DNA from: Clostridium estertheticum
Lineage (GTDB): Bacteria; Bacillota; Clostridia; Clostridiales; Clostridiaceae
Reading direction: 5' to 3'
NCBI RefSeq assembly: GCF_026650985.1
Contig: NZ_CP086239.1
Location: 372,001-436,000, forward strand
Length of the DNA: 64,000 nucleotides
Below the pieces are notes generated by a model. It ran no database searches and was not told the origin of the DNA. It saw only the letters and a program-made list of their open reading frames with translations. Numbering within the stretch: position 1 is the stretch's first letter; each line of letters begins with the position of its first letter. Positions 18,307 to 26,265 of the stretch are shown here, in pieces. Position numbers and translations under genes: made by a program.

Positions 18307-19167
18307 GTGAGAAGTGAAGAGGAAGTATTGAAACAAATTCTCGAATTTGCCAGTAATGAGGAGAAAGTTAGAGCGGTTATATTAAATGGGTCACGTTTAA
18401 ATATAAATGTTCCTAAAGACATAATGCAGGATTATGATGTAGTGTTCTTTATTAAGGGGACTGAAGATATAAGCTATAAGACAAACCAAAGTTGGATAAA
18501 GCAGTTTGGTAATCTTGTAATATTACAACAAAATAATTTTGATGATGGTTCATATATATTTCTTATGCAATTTAAGGACGGTTTAAGAATTGACCTCTGT
18601 TTTAAGGCTATAGAAAAAATAAGAGTAGTGGTAGGAGAAGATTCACTTAGTAAAATACTACTTGATAAGGATAATCTTACAGATAAAATACCCGAACCCA
18701 ACGATAGTAGATATTTTGTAAGAAAACCAACTGAAAAAGAGTGGGATTCATTAATAAATAATTTATGGTGGATACAGACTTATGTTGCAAAAGGAATTTG
18801 GCGAGATGAACTACCTTATGTAAAATATATGTATGATGTAATTTTTATGGATGGAATAAGAAAACTTTTATCATGGCATATAGGCTCACAATATGATTGG
18901 CAAGTTAATGTTGGTAAATGTGGGAAATGGTTTAATCGTTTTATGAAAAAAGATTTATATGATGAATTTATATCTATATACTCGGGGATTGATTATTATG
19001 ATATTTGGATAAAACTTTTTAAAGCAGAGGAGTTAATAAGAACAATTGGAATGGAACTTAGTAATATGCTTGGTTATAAATACCCTATGGAATACGATAT
19101 AAACGTTTCAGAGTTTATAAGAAAGATTAAGGCATTGCAAAACGAAGCACAGTCATTTGATGATTAA
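18307..19167 (+). CDS. Aminoglycoside 6-adenylyltransferase, ANT(6)/AadE family
   Basis: 286 aa, close to the roughly 300 aa of streptomycin ANT(6) enzymes. The nucleotidyltransferase core is RAVILNGSRLNINVPKD, then the metal-binding YDVVFFI (Asp pair) near residue 42 and LRIDLCFKAIE near 96 supplying the third acidic position. GTG start after TGGAGGTATTATAG. The family adenylates streptomycin at the 6-position; chromosomal clostridial members need not confer clinical-level resistance. Followed by the leader/hairpin switch of the next gene. Confidence 0.85.
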   Translation: MRSEEEVLKQILEFASNEEKVRAVILNGSRLNINVPKDIMQDYDVVFFIKGTEDISYKTNQSWIKQFGNLVILQQNNFDDGSYIFLMQFKDGLRIDLCFKAIEKIRVVVGEDSLSKILLDKDNLTDKIPEPNDSRYFVRKPTEKEWDSLINNLWWIQTYVAKGIWRDELPYVKYMYDVIFMDGIRKLLSWHIGSQYDWQVNVGKCGKWFNRFMKKDLYDEFISIYSGIDYYDIWIKLFKAEELIRTIGMELSNMLGYKYPMEYDINVSEFIRKIKALQNEAQSFDD

Positions 19168-19202
19168 AAATTTTAATACTATTATGTAAGGCGGTGACTC
19201 CT

Positions 19203-19247
19203 ATGAAAAGAATAAAGCTAATTAAATACTTGGTGCAGTTAACATAA
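19203..19247 (+). CDS. Putative 14-residue leader peptide
   Basis: MKRIKLIKYLVQLT, preceded by AAGGCGGTGACTCCT. Its 3' codons form the 5' arm of a 9-bp stem, and its start region ATGAAAAG can pair with CTTTTCAT at 19302-19309. The positioning directly upstream of a methyltransferase gene whose SD is in a hairpin is the arrangement of inducible antibiotic-resistance leaders (erm/cat type). Translation of this peptide is inferred, not shown. Confidence 0.5.
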   Translation: MKRIKLIKYLVQLT

Positions 19248-19331
19248 GCTGATAGCAGATTGTACCGAGATAGTTAAATTTGGCATCAGATAACTGCACT
19301 GCTTTTCATCAAAATTAATTATGAAAAGGGG
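19203..19331 (+). promoter_or_regulatory. Candidate translational attenuator for the downstream methyltransferase
   Basis: Stem A: GTGCAGTTA (19233-19241) with TAACTGCAC (19291-19299). Stem B: CTTTTCAT (19302-19309) with ATGAAAAG (19321-19328), extendable past one mismatch to cover AAAAGGGG, the SD of the ATG at 19340. The same CTTTTCAT can instead pair with the leader start ATGAAAAG (19203-19210), enclosing stem A and freeing the SD. Two exclusive folds are therefore possible. Confidence 0.55.
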
Positions 19332-19339
19332 TTTATGTT

Positions 19340-20110
19340 ATGGAATATATGAAGTTAAAAGAGTACTGGTTGTCGGAAGAAAAAAAGATATTTGAAGGGT
19401 GGGATTTTTCATATATCGCTGAAAGAAAATCAGAAGAACCCTTACCTTGGAATTATGATAAGATGGTTCACCAATATTTAAGTGCCAATTCAATTTTATT
19501 GGATATGGGAACTGGGGGCGGGGAACATTTATTGACGCTAAAGCACCCTTACAATAATACATTTGCTACAGAGGCGTATCAACCTAACTTTGAATTGTGT
19601 AAAAAGACACTAATGCCACTTGGAATTGGTGTTAGACAAGTTTTTAATGATAATTATTTGCCATTTGAAAATGACATATTTGACGTCATAATAAACAGAT
19701 AAGCGTCTTTTGATATGAACGAAGTTTATCGATTGTTAAAACCGAATGGGTTGTTTATTACTCAGCAAGTTGGTGAATTAAATAATAAGGAACTAAGAAG
19801 GTTTTTAATAAGTGATTTTAATGAAACTAACGCCAATGAACACACTTTAAAAAGTAATCTGGGTTTAATCAGAAGTAAAGGTTTTACTATTTTAAAAGCA
19901 GATGAATGTTTTCCAAAACAGAGATTTTTGGATGTGGGAGCATTGGTTTATTATGCGAGAATTATAGAATGGGAATTCCCTAAGTTCTCTGTTGATAGTT
20001 GTTTTAATCAATTATGTCAATTGCAGTTAGTAGTTGAGCAAAAGGGCTTTGTTGAAAGCAAACAGCATAGATTTGTAATTGTTGCTCAAAAACTTAACCA
20101 CATAAATTGA
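19340..20110 (+). pseudogene. Class I SAM-dependent methyltransferase interrupted by one in-frame stop
   Basis: Reading through a single TAA at 19700-19702 gives one continuous 257-codon frame. The N-terminal part has LKEYWLSEEKKIFEGWDFSY, LPWNYDKMVHQYL and SAM motif I ILLDMGTGGGEHLLTL. After the stop the frame goes on with SFDMNEVYRLLKPNGLF, the expected post-motif region. Family members would have a sense codon at the stop. An internal ATG at 19715 could only yield a fragment lacking the SAM site. It could be a true nonsense mutation or a sequencing error. Confidence 0.8.
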
Positions 20111-20163
20111 ATTTAAATGTTGTATTATATGCTAAATTTAATGTTATTTAAGATTTAAAGTAT

Positions 20164-20238
20164 GGCATCAAACACCGTAAATTCAGTATGAATAATACGG
20201 TGTTTAATGGATTATTTGGGTTTAGTAGTTGTGATGCC
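20164..20238. repeat. Nested inverted repeats between the methyltransferase remnant and ddl
   Basis: An outer pair GGCATCA (20164-20170)/TGATGCC (20232-20238) encloses a perfect 10-bp hairpin AAACACCGTA (20170-20179)/TACGGTGTTT (20196-20205). The inner hairpin could terminate the + strand transcript but lacks a strong T-run. A further pair ACCTAGT (20257-20263)/ACTAGGT (20293-20299) lies against the ddl stop codon. Confidence 0.5.
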
Positions 20239-20300
20239 TTATAAGGATGTTCTATCACCTAGTATTAAATCGGCATTGCTCAATATAATATAACTAGGTA

Positions 20301-21341
20301 TTATTTTGTTCTAGCATTAACAATGATATTACACAATTCTATATATGAAATACCATCAGCTAAAGCTTCTTTGGGAATTAGACTTGTAGGTGTCATACCT
20401 GGAAGAGTATTAGCTTCAAGACATATAAATTCGTCTCTCTCGTCTAAAATAAAATCAATTCTAGAATATGTCCCAAGCCGTAAAGTTTCACATATTTTTA
20501 ATGCTAGACCCTTAATCCTCGTTGTATCGTATTCTAAAAGATTTGCAGGGCATATATCTTGAGTTAATCCCGCTTGATATTTATTCTTATAATCATAAAA
20601 TCCTTCTTTTGGTATTATTTCAATAACAGGTAATGCTTTCCCCTGTAATAAACCTACAGAAAACTCTCTACCTACTATCATTTTCTCGATAAGTAGACTT
20701 GATTCAATTTTATTAGCTGTAGCAATTGCCGCTTCAAGCTCCTCAATATTATAAACAATTGATACTCCTATACTTGAACCAGCACTACAAGGTTTCACTA
20801 CACACGGTATACCAATCGTTTTAACTATATATTCTGTTGATAGTGGATTTTTACTAAAAGTCAACCATTTAGCTGTAGGAATACCTACTTGTTGTAACAG
20901 TTTCTTTGTTAAATCCTTATCCATTGCAAGAAGGCTACCAATATAGCCAGTTCCAGTATATTTAATTCCCATTGAATCAAAAGTTGCCTGTATTTGACCA
21001 TTTTCCCCCATTGAACCGTGTAGAGCTATAAATACAACATCAGCAAATAGGCAAAGAGGTAATACATTTTTACCTATAAGAGAATCCCCATTGTTGCTTT
21101 TTCTCTTTATTTCATTTAAATCAGGCTCGGTACCTTTAACCTTATAATAATATGGCTTTCCAGTAATCTTATCTTCAAATAAACTTTCAAATTCGCTTTC
21201 GTTTGTTCTTAAACCTTCATATACATCTAATAGCAACACATGGTGACCAGCTTCTCTAAGAGCATTAGCAATTTGACTTCCAGAAGATAATGAAACGTCC
21301 CTTTCCGGACTTAATCCGCCTGCAAGTACCACGATTTTCAT
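20301..21341 (-). CDS. ddl: D-alanine-D-alanine ligase
   Basis: 346-aa ATP-grasp ligase making the D-Ala-D-Ala dipeptide for peptidoglycan in the cytosol. N-terminal VVLAGGLSPERDVSLSSGS, then FIALHGSMGENG near residue 105 and VVKPCSAGSSIGVS near 182 are Ddl signatures. FYDYKNKYQAG near 252 carries the Tyr/Lys pattern of true D-Ala-D-Ala ligases rather than vancomycin-type D-Lac or D-Ser ligases, and LEANTLPGMTPTSLIP near 312 binds metal and substrate. It lies alone on the - strand without mur genes, so it may be an additional copy. Confidence 0.93.
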   Translation of the reverse strand: MKIVVLAGGLSPERDVSLSSGSQIANALREAGHHVLLLDVYEGLRTNESEFESLFEDKITGKPYYYKVKGTEPDLNEIKRKSNNGDSLIGKNVLPLCLFADVVFIALHGSMGENGQIQATFDSMGIKYTGTGYIGSLLAMDKDLTKKLLQQVGIPTAKWLTFSKNPLSTEYIVKTIGIPCVVKPCSAGSSIGVSIVYNIEELEAAIATANKIESSLLIEKMIVGREFSVGLLQGKALPVIEIIPKEGFYDYKNKYQAGLTQDICPANLLEYDTTRIKGLALKICETLRLGTYSRIDFILDERDEFICLEANTLPGMTPTSLIPKEALADGISYIELCNIIVNARTK

Positions 21342-21419
21342 AACTTAACCCCCACAATTCTTTATTTTCATTAATAAAATAATACAGTTCTTCTGAAAGT
21401 ATATTAACCTATCATATCT

Positions 21420-21605
21420 AATAGATATTAATTATGTTCTATTATATAAGCTCAACATATCCCAATTATTCTTTTCATCTACATTTGTATTTGTATCCTC
21501 GAACTTCAAACTTAAAGCCTACATAATATGACAATTGTTAATCCGTGCTATAATTTCCAACTGAAAATATAACAGCTATTTTCTTATACTCCATATCAAC
21601 TACCG
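21420..21605 (-). pseudogene. Short decayed coding remnant, unidentified
   Basis: On the - strand the text reads VVDMEYKKIAVIFSVGNYST, hits a stop, then QLSYYVGFKFEVRGY, and after a frame change EDTNTNVDEKNNWDMLSLYN. Codon usage looks coding but no frame is intact. I recognise no family. It fills most of the gap between ddl and the small membrane gene. Confidence 0.3.
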
Positions 21606-21637
21606 TTGTTATACAAGTGTGATGTAGTTTATGAATA

Positions 21638-21865
21638 TTATGACTTAGCACTCATGTTTATTATTACACCGATTCCACTTAGTATTGATAATATGCCACC
21701 TAACAATCTATAGTTCATAATAGATTGTTCCAGCACAATTTGATAATTACTAAGTACACCGTTATTATCAACTGCATATGTTCCTAGATTTATACTATTC
21801 ATTAGTATTATTAACCCTATTATAAATACAATAGCAAAAATTTTTATAAGATTTTTTTTCGTCAT
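21638..21865 (-). CDS. Small two-helix membrane protein of unknown function
   Basis: 75 aa from the ATG at 21865, which has AAGGTGGGATTGATTT upstream; a GTG at 21880 falls inside that SD and is unlikely. Two hydrophobic segments are seen, IKIFAIVFIIGLIILMNSI and LLGGILSILSGIGVIINM, separated by about 25 polar residues. No family recognised. It lies between ddl and the TnpB-related gene. Confidence 0.5.
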   Translation of the reverse strand: MTKKNLIKIFAIVFIIGLIILMNSINLGTYAVDNNGVLSNYQIVLEQSIMNYRLLGGILSILSGIGVIINMSAKS

Positions 21866-22039
21866 ATAAATCAATCCCACCTTTTAAAAATAAATTTACT
21901 TCACCATTTTTTATAAAACCGACTTAAACCTATAGAAATTATATCATATTTTTATATCGATAAATTCCAAAAATGTAAAATATTATTAAAAATCCCTAAT
22001 TTTATAAGGTTAAAAAATATGCTTAAAACCTAACATTCA

Positions 22040-22330
22040 ACATACGCACCACTTATAGAAGTGGGCGATTGTAAACCGTAAAAGCGGTCCAGTTCTCATT
22101 GAACTAAGAACCGTAAGAAACAATATCCTTGTAACATAGAGCTTGTTTAGTATTCTAAACAAGCTAATTTTTATAATAAGCTACAATTATAATTATTTCA
22201 TGAATAGCTCATAATTAATGCACCCCCATCACGTAAGTGCCTTCACTGCGTAGCAACCTTAGATTTTAGGGTAAGTATAAGCTATAAAGCCATTTTTTAT
22301 TTTTATATTGAAGTAATTTATCTAAATAAT
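22040..22330 (-). ncRNA. Candidate transposon right end / guide-RNA-like region 3' of the TnpB-related gene
   Basis: About 290 bp after the tnpB stop carry stacked hairpins on the - strand: GTTCTTA...TGAGAAC, a short CCG...CGG stem, and a terminal 6-bp hairpin CCACTT-ATAG-AAGTGG at 22049-22064. In IS200/IS605 elements the 3' flank of tnpB holds the omega (reRNA) scaffold and a subterminal hairpin at the right end, so this is the expected place and style. No gene is seen in the stretch. Ends are not mapped. Confidence 0.4.
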
Positions 22331-24028
22331 TTAATTAAAACTAAACTTTACAATAGGCTTTTCTTTGAAGACAGCATAGTTGCTTACTATAATATCTTTT
22401 ACAAAAGCTTTTAAATTCGAGTATCCGAAGGTGCTTGAAAATTTATAGAGGTAATGAACTTTAAGCGTTTTAATTTCTTTGGACAGTACCTTCCAATTGT
22501 TTGTAAATGTTCTATATATCAAAGGTATTTTCTCTTTATACCCAAGAGATCTACGAGCTATACAGTATGCAGCGGATACATGAATAGATATTCCTTTAGC
22601 TTTCATATACTTTATTTTACCCATTTGGCTAGTGTATGCTGGATTTACATAAAATACGGCTAAATTTTCTTTAAAAGCCCTGGAACTGATTGCTTCAATG
22701 ATTTTTTTATGAGCAAACATACTGATTTTCATATTTCGTTTAGTATTCCCATAAGTTAGTTTGGATTTACTGATGTTTTTAATATCCTCACCAGCAAGTG
22801 GTTTATTTTTATCCCTGGCTATTTGAACAAGCCCTAAGGCACTCTTTTCTAAAATTTTTGAAATCTGCCCTGAAGTTTTATTTGCTATATTAAAATGTAT
22901 AGTGCCAAAGTCTAATAGGTTTCCGATGCAATCAGTTTCACTCCATGCAATATGGTCGTAGTTTATATCATAGCCTACAACTCCATTTGCCATAAAATAA
23001 TTAATTTGATTCTCGTCTTTAAGTAGTTTATAAGATGGCTTAAACAAAAAATAATCTCCTTTGTCTTCAATTCTCCAAGAAACAGGGGAATTTTTAGTGT
23101 TTAGAGCTTCTATTAATAAGTCTTTATGGTAAGGAAAATCAACATTTTCTACTTCAAACCATTGTGAACTATGATATGCACCTATTTTATTTTCATAGGG
23201 CAGTTGGATACTTAGTAAATTCGTTTCGTAGTTGTATTTAACACAAGCATTTCCTTGTGTAACTGTGTTAAGTCCTTGAAGTTCTATAGTTTTATGTCTA
23301 GCTTTATAAAAGTCTTCTTTCCATTCAAAATGCTCATTATATAACGTATGCTGAGCTTTGAATAGTTTCTTAGTACCAAAACATGATTTTACTGCACTTG
23401 TATTAAGTCTTGCAAGTTTTTGCTTTTGATAACTTATACCACGCTTAATCATATTCAGTTTATTAGTTAATCTGCAAATTTTTTTTACGACAAGAGCATG
23501 CTCAAAATCGTACATATTATATATAATTGTTTTATTTTTATAATTTGCCTCAACAAAAATCTTATCATCCCACATATAAAAAAAATATGGTCTATAATAC
23601 TTAAATTTGGGGAGGGTTTTACTATTTTTAATAGCCTTAGATATATCGATAATATGAGTATGAATCTTACTCCAAAATTTAATTTTATTAATTAAATCTT
23701 TAACAGATTTCTCTCTATGATTAATGTTCTGCTTTAAATCATCTATGTACATTTTGTTTAATTCAATATTAGAAGATTTATTCCATTTAGCTTCACAAGT
23801 AGCATAATTTGTATAATAAGTATTAAGATTAAACATGTTTTTAATAGTTAAATGAATACTCTTAGAAAGACCTTTCTCATGATTGTAAACAAGAATTGAA
23901 TAAGCTTTAATTTTAGCTTCATTACCAACATACAGTATATTCGATAAATTGTTGAGATTTTCAAAGCTAAGCTTATCTTTATATATTCTTGTAGAAGAAT
24001 TAGTTTCTATTCTCAAAATATTCACCAC
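22331..24028 (-). CDS. IS200/IS605 family TnpB-related protein (long form), no tnpA partner
   Basis: 565 aa. The C-terminal half resembles the RuvC-like nuclease of TnpB: VGYDINYDH (first catalytic Asp, codon near 22966), LAGEDIKNISKSKLTYG (second acidic residue, near 22788) and VNPAYTSQMGKIKYMKAKG, analogous to the DPRYTSQ motif of TnpB. The CxxC zinc finger normally following TSQ is absent, and the third motif reads ISIHVSAAYCIARRSLG, where TnpB has DxNAA. The N-terminal 250 residues are basic and may bind RNA/DNA. Such long forms are usually annotated as TnpB-related accessory proteins; activity is uncertain. Confidence 0.75.
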   Translation of the reverse strand: MVNILRIETNSSTRIYKDKLSFENLNNLSNILYVGNEAKIKAYSILVYNHEKGLSKSIHLTIKNMFNLNTYYTNYATCEAKWNKSSNIELNKMYIDDLKQNINHREKSVKDLINKIKFWSKIHTHIIDISKAIKNSKTLPKFKYYRPYFFYMWDDKIFVEANYKNKTIIYNMYDFEHALVVKKICRLTNKLNMIKRGISYQKQKLARLNTSAVKSCFGTKKLFKAQHTLYNEHFEWKEDFYKARHKTIELQGLNTVTQGNACVKYNYETNLLSIQLPYENKIGAYHSSQWFEVENVDFPYHKDLLIEALNTKNSPVSWRIEDKGDYFLFKPSYKLLKDENQINYFMANGVVGYDINYDHIAWSETDCIGNLLDFGTIHFNIANKTSGQISKILEKSALGLVQIARDKNKPLAGEDIKNISKSKLTYGNTKRNMKISMFAHKKIIEAISSRAFKENLAVFYVNPAYTSQMGKIKYMKAKGISIHVSAAYCIARRSLGYKEKIPLIYRTFTNNWKVLSKEIKTLKVHYLYKFSSTFGYSNLKAFVKDIIVSNYAVFKEKPIVKFSFN

Positions 24029-24114
24029 CTTTTTTTATAATCTCTAATATATATTATGCCATAATAGATCCTATAATATTAAGTTATATAAAAATAATTT
24101 AGCAACAAAATTCA

Positions 24115-24136
24115 TCTCCGTCTACGGAGAACGGAG
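24115..24136. repeat. Hairpin upstream of the TnpB-related gene, possible left-end structure
   Basis: TCTCCGT (24115-24121) pairs with ACGGAGA (24124-24130) or with a second ACGGAG at 24131-24136. It lies about 90 bp upstream of the gene start, where an IS left end would be expected; the assignment is tentative. Confidence 0.3.
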
Positions 24137-24272
24137 TCTTCTTTTGTAAATAAAGATAAAGTCTTTTGCACCTCAAAACAGAACCCGTTAGAAATAAAGT
24201 TGTGGTGTTTTTGTTTGTGATAGAGTTGGTGGATTAAGTTAAACAAAAAAATTAATATCTCAATCTTTATGG

Positions 24273-24303
24273 TTATACTATTTTATGGTAAAATAGTATA
24301 ATA
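24273..24303 (+). promoter_or_regulatory. 13-bp inverted repeat overlapping a -10 box
   Basis: TTATACTATTTTA (24273-24285), spacer TGG, TAAAATAGTATAA (24289-24301) is a perfect inverted repeat, with TATAAT (24298-24303) at its right edge. It could be an operator for the former HD-domain gene immediately downstream. Confidence 0.4.
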
Positions 24304-24328
24304 TTCTTAGAGTGTTCTAAGAAACCTT

Positions 24329-24783
24329 ATGACCAATATTTGCCTGTTACTTTCAAAATATGAGAAAGATGTTGACTTAGAAGTTTTTATTTCGTCAGCA
24401 TTATTGCATGATATTGGAAGAGTAGAAGAGAGTGAGGATAAAACAGGGGAAATTATCATGTTGTATTAGGGTGTAAGATTGCAGAGGGCATATTAAAAAA
24501 CTTGGAAGATGAACAAGAAAAGATAGACAATATAGAGCAATGTATTATCATATATAAGTTTGGAACTGGAAACGAACCTAAGACTATGGAGGTAGAAATT
24601 CTTTTCGATTCAGATAAGTTTGATGTTATTGGAGCAAGTGGAATCGCTCGGACTTTTCTGTTAGCGGGACAATTTGGACAAAGATTAACAGTAAATTAAA
24701 CACTTGATGACTATTTAAATAGCAATACTGTTGAAAATGGAAGGATAAAAGATGTCTCAAAGCATACGTCACTTATTGAATAA
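24329..24783 (+). pseudogene. HD-domain phosphohydrolase remnant
   Basis: The first frame reads LLSKYEKDVDLEVFISSALLHDIGR, containing the HD-superfamily HD pair. A one-base frameshift near 24450 then continues as YHVVLGCKIAEGILKNLE, through DSDKFDVIGASGIARTFL, to an in-frame TAA at 24697, and on to LDDYLNSNTVENGRIKD. At least one frameshift and one stop, plus a missing N-terminus with the first metal His, show it is dead. Confidence 0.75.
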
Positions 24784-24858
24784 AAATAATTCTTTGTTTG
24801 GTTGCGTCACCATGGTAATTTGTTGTGGACCACATTATATAATAGGGGGAGAATTAAA

Positions 24859-25200
24859 ATGGAACATGATATGACTCTGTTTAAAGAACCTTTCAATATG
24901 ATTAAAAACAGACAAAAAATTATAGAAGTTAGATTGAATGATGAAAAAAGACAAACCATTTGTGTTGGAGATTTAATTATCTTTTATAAACTTCCTGACA
25001 GGGAAGAAAAATTAACTGTTAAAGTTTTAGATAAATATGTATTTGAGAATTTTGAGCAATTATACAGTAATTTTGATTTTTCTTTATTTGGGTGTCAGGG
25101 TTATCCAATGAAACGTATGATTGATGAAACATATGATATTTATACAAAGGAACAAGAAAAAAAATATGGCGTTTTAGGTATTAAAATTTGTTTAATATAA
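24859..25200 (+). CDS. Small ASCH/PUA-like domain protein
   Basis: 113 aa from the ATG at 24859, which has AGGGGGAGAATTAAA before it; longer in-frame starts lack an SD. The sequence FNMIKNRQKIIEVRLNDEKR, then ICVGDLIIFYKLPDREEKL and VKVLDKYVFENFEQLY, is the small beta-barrel pattern of ASCH domains, whose proteins bind RNA or act on modified nucleosides. Its own substrate is unknown. It is unrelated in detail to the longer ASCH gene at 62057. Confidence 0.65.
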   Translation: MEHDMTLFKEPFNMIKNRQKIIEVRLNDEKRQTICVGDLIIFYKLPDREEKLTVKVLDKYVFENFEQLYSNFDFSLFGCQGYPMKRMIDETYDIYTKEQEKKYGVLGIKICLI

Positions 25201-25238
25201 ATTCATATTGTTCATAAATAATCTAAAAATGGTATAAT
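25201..25238 (+). promoter_or_regulatory. Shared upstream module with extended -10 (TGGTATAAT)
   Basis: TTCATATTGTTCATAAATAA begins at 25202, with TGGTATAAT at 25230-25238. A near copy (TTCATATTGTTCATAAACAA) lies at about 37409, 70 bp before an unrelated GNAT gene. It suggests that upstream regions travel or duplicate with genes in this array. Confidence 0.5.
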
Positions 25239-25281
25239 GTAAAAAAATAAACAAAGGGTAATTGGAAGTTGTTAGAATCCT

Positions 25282-25377
25282 TCAATAGCAATAGATGTCG
25301 CTTTTAAGCTATTAGAATTAGTAACATCCGAAGAAAAATCAAACTATATTAAAGATATTATGGGGTTTAAAATTTAA
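25282..25377 (+). pseudogene. C-terminal remnant of an unknown gene
   Basis: An open stretch of 31 codons reads SIAIDVAFKLLELVTSEEKS and ends NYIKDIMGFKI before TAA at 25375. No start codon or SD fits, and a stop lies just upstream. It looks like the tail of a deleted gene sitting between the promoter module and the VOC gene. Confidence 0.35.
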
Positions 25378-25405
25378 AAAAAATATTATATGAGGAGAAG
25401 GTAAA

Positions 25406-25765
25406 TTGGAACTTGAAATAACTGTAAATTCATTATATATTTGTGTTAAAGATATGGATAGAGCTATTAGTTTTTATGAGCAATTATTTGAACGGACGGT
25501 AGATAAGAAAGATGATATATTCAGTATTTTTATTATAAAAAGCTTTAAATTTTGCCTTTTTAACAATGGTAAAGTTAATGAAACAGTAATTTGGGGTGAT
25601 AATTGTCTGCCAAGTTTGGAAGTTAATAATATGAATAAATTAATAGGAAAACTAAAGAGTTTAAAGGCAGAAATAATCTTTCCTTTAACAAAAATCAATG
25701 AAAATCGGGTGTTAGAATTTACTGATAGTGAAGGTAATGATATAGAAGTATATTGTAAAGGGTGA
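25406..25765 (+). CDS. VOC (glyoxalase/bleomycin-resistance) family protein
   Basis: 119 aa, TTG start after GAGGAGAAGGTAAA. Two beta-alpha-beta-beta-beta units are visible: LYICVKDMDRAISFYEQLF at the start and SLEVNNMNKLIGKLKSLKAE from about residue 68, ending VLEFTDSEGNDIEVY with the conserved Glu. Family members bind metals or sequester drugs such as bleomycin or fosfomycin; no substrate can be chosen. Its stop codon lies in the SD of the next GNAT gene, implying translational coupling. Confidence 0.8.
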   Translation: MELEITVNSLYICVKDMDRAISFYEQLFERTVDKKDDIFSIFIIKSFKFCLFNNGKVNETVIWGDNCLPSLEVNNMNKLIGKLKSLKAEIIFPLTKINENRVLEFTDSEGNDIEVYCKG

Positions 25766-25770
25766 TGTAA

Positions 25771-26229
25771 ATGGAACAACAAGCAGAAGTAAGATTGATT
25801 AAGTATAACGAGTTACAAAAGTTGCTACAATTGTACAAACATCTTAAACAAGAAGACCCAGAACTTATTATTGATGAAGCTTTGGAAAAACTATGGACTG
25901 AAATATACAATGACCCTAACTCTTATTATATAGTGGTAGATATTGATGGTGAAATAGTAGCTTCTTGTGTCCTGACTATAATCAGAAATTTAACAAGAAA
26001 TGCACGACCTTATGGACTAATTGAAAATGTGGTTACACATTCAAGCTATAGAAAAAGTGGATATGGAAGACGTGGATTGAGTAAGGCGTTAGAAATTGCA
26101 TGGGAGAAAAATTGTTATAAGGTAATGCTTCTTACAGGCTCTAAAAAAGAAGAAACTTTCAGATTTTATGAAAATTCAGGGTTCAAAAGAGGAGAAAAGA
26201 CAGGATTTATTGCAAAGCCTGAATACTGA
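25771..26229 (+). CDS. GNAT N-acetyltransferase
   Basis: 152 aa; the SD GGGTGATGTAA overlaps the stop of the VOC gene. IVASCVLTIIRNLTRNARPY is followed by the acetyl-CoA motif NVVTHSSYRKSGYGRRGLS near residue 88 (RKSGYGR), and the C-terminal KVMLLTGSKKEETFRFYENSGF is a textbook GNAT ending. Resembles the small acetyltransferases often found in Firmicute accessory regions. Substrate unknown. Confidence 0.87.
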   Translation: MEQQAEVRLIKYNELQKLLQLYKHLKQEDPELIIDEALEKLWTEIYNDPNSYYIVVDIDGEIVASCVLTIIRNLTRNARPYGLIENVVTHSSYRKSGYGRRGLSKALEIAWEKNCYKVMLLTGSKKEETFRFYENSGFKRGEKTGFIAKPEY

Positions 26230-26265
26230 TTATTACAAAATTCAATTATTGAAAGGGAAAAAATT

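Noticed and set aside
16100-19167. Biosynthetic gene cluster built from methyltransferases and acetyltransferases
   Set aside because: No core synthase, precursor peptide, cyclase or carrier protein is present, and the genes have separate promoters.
19697-19705. Recoded stop (selenocysteine or pyrrolysine) in the methyltransferase
   Set aside because: The codon is TAA, which is used by neither system, and no SECIS-like structure follows.
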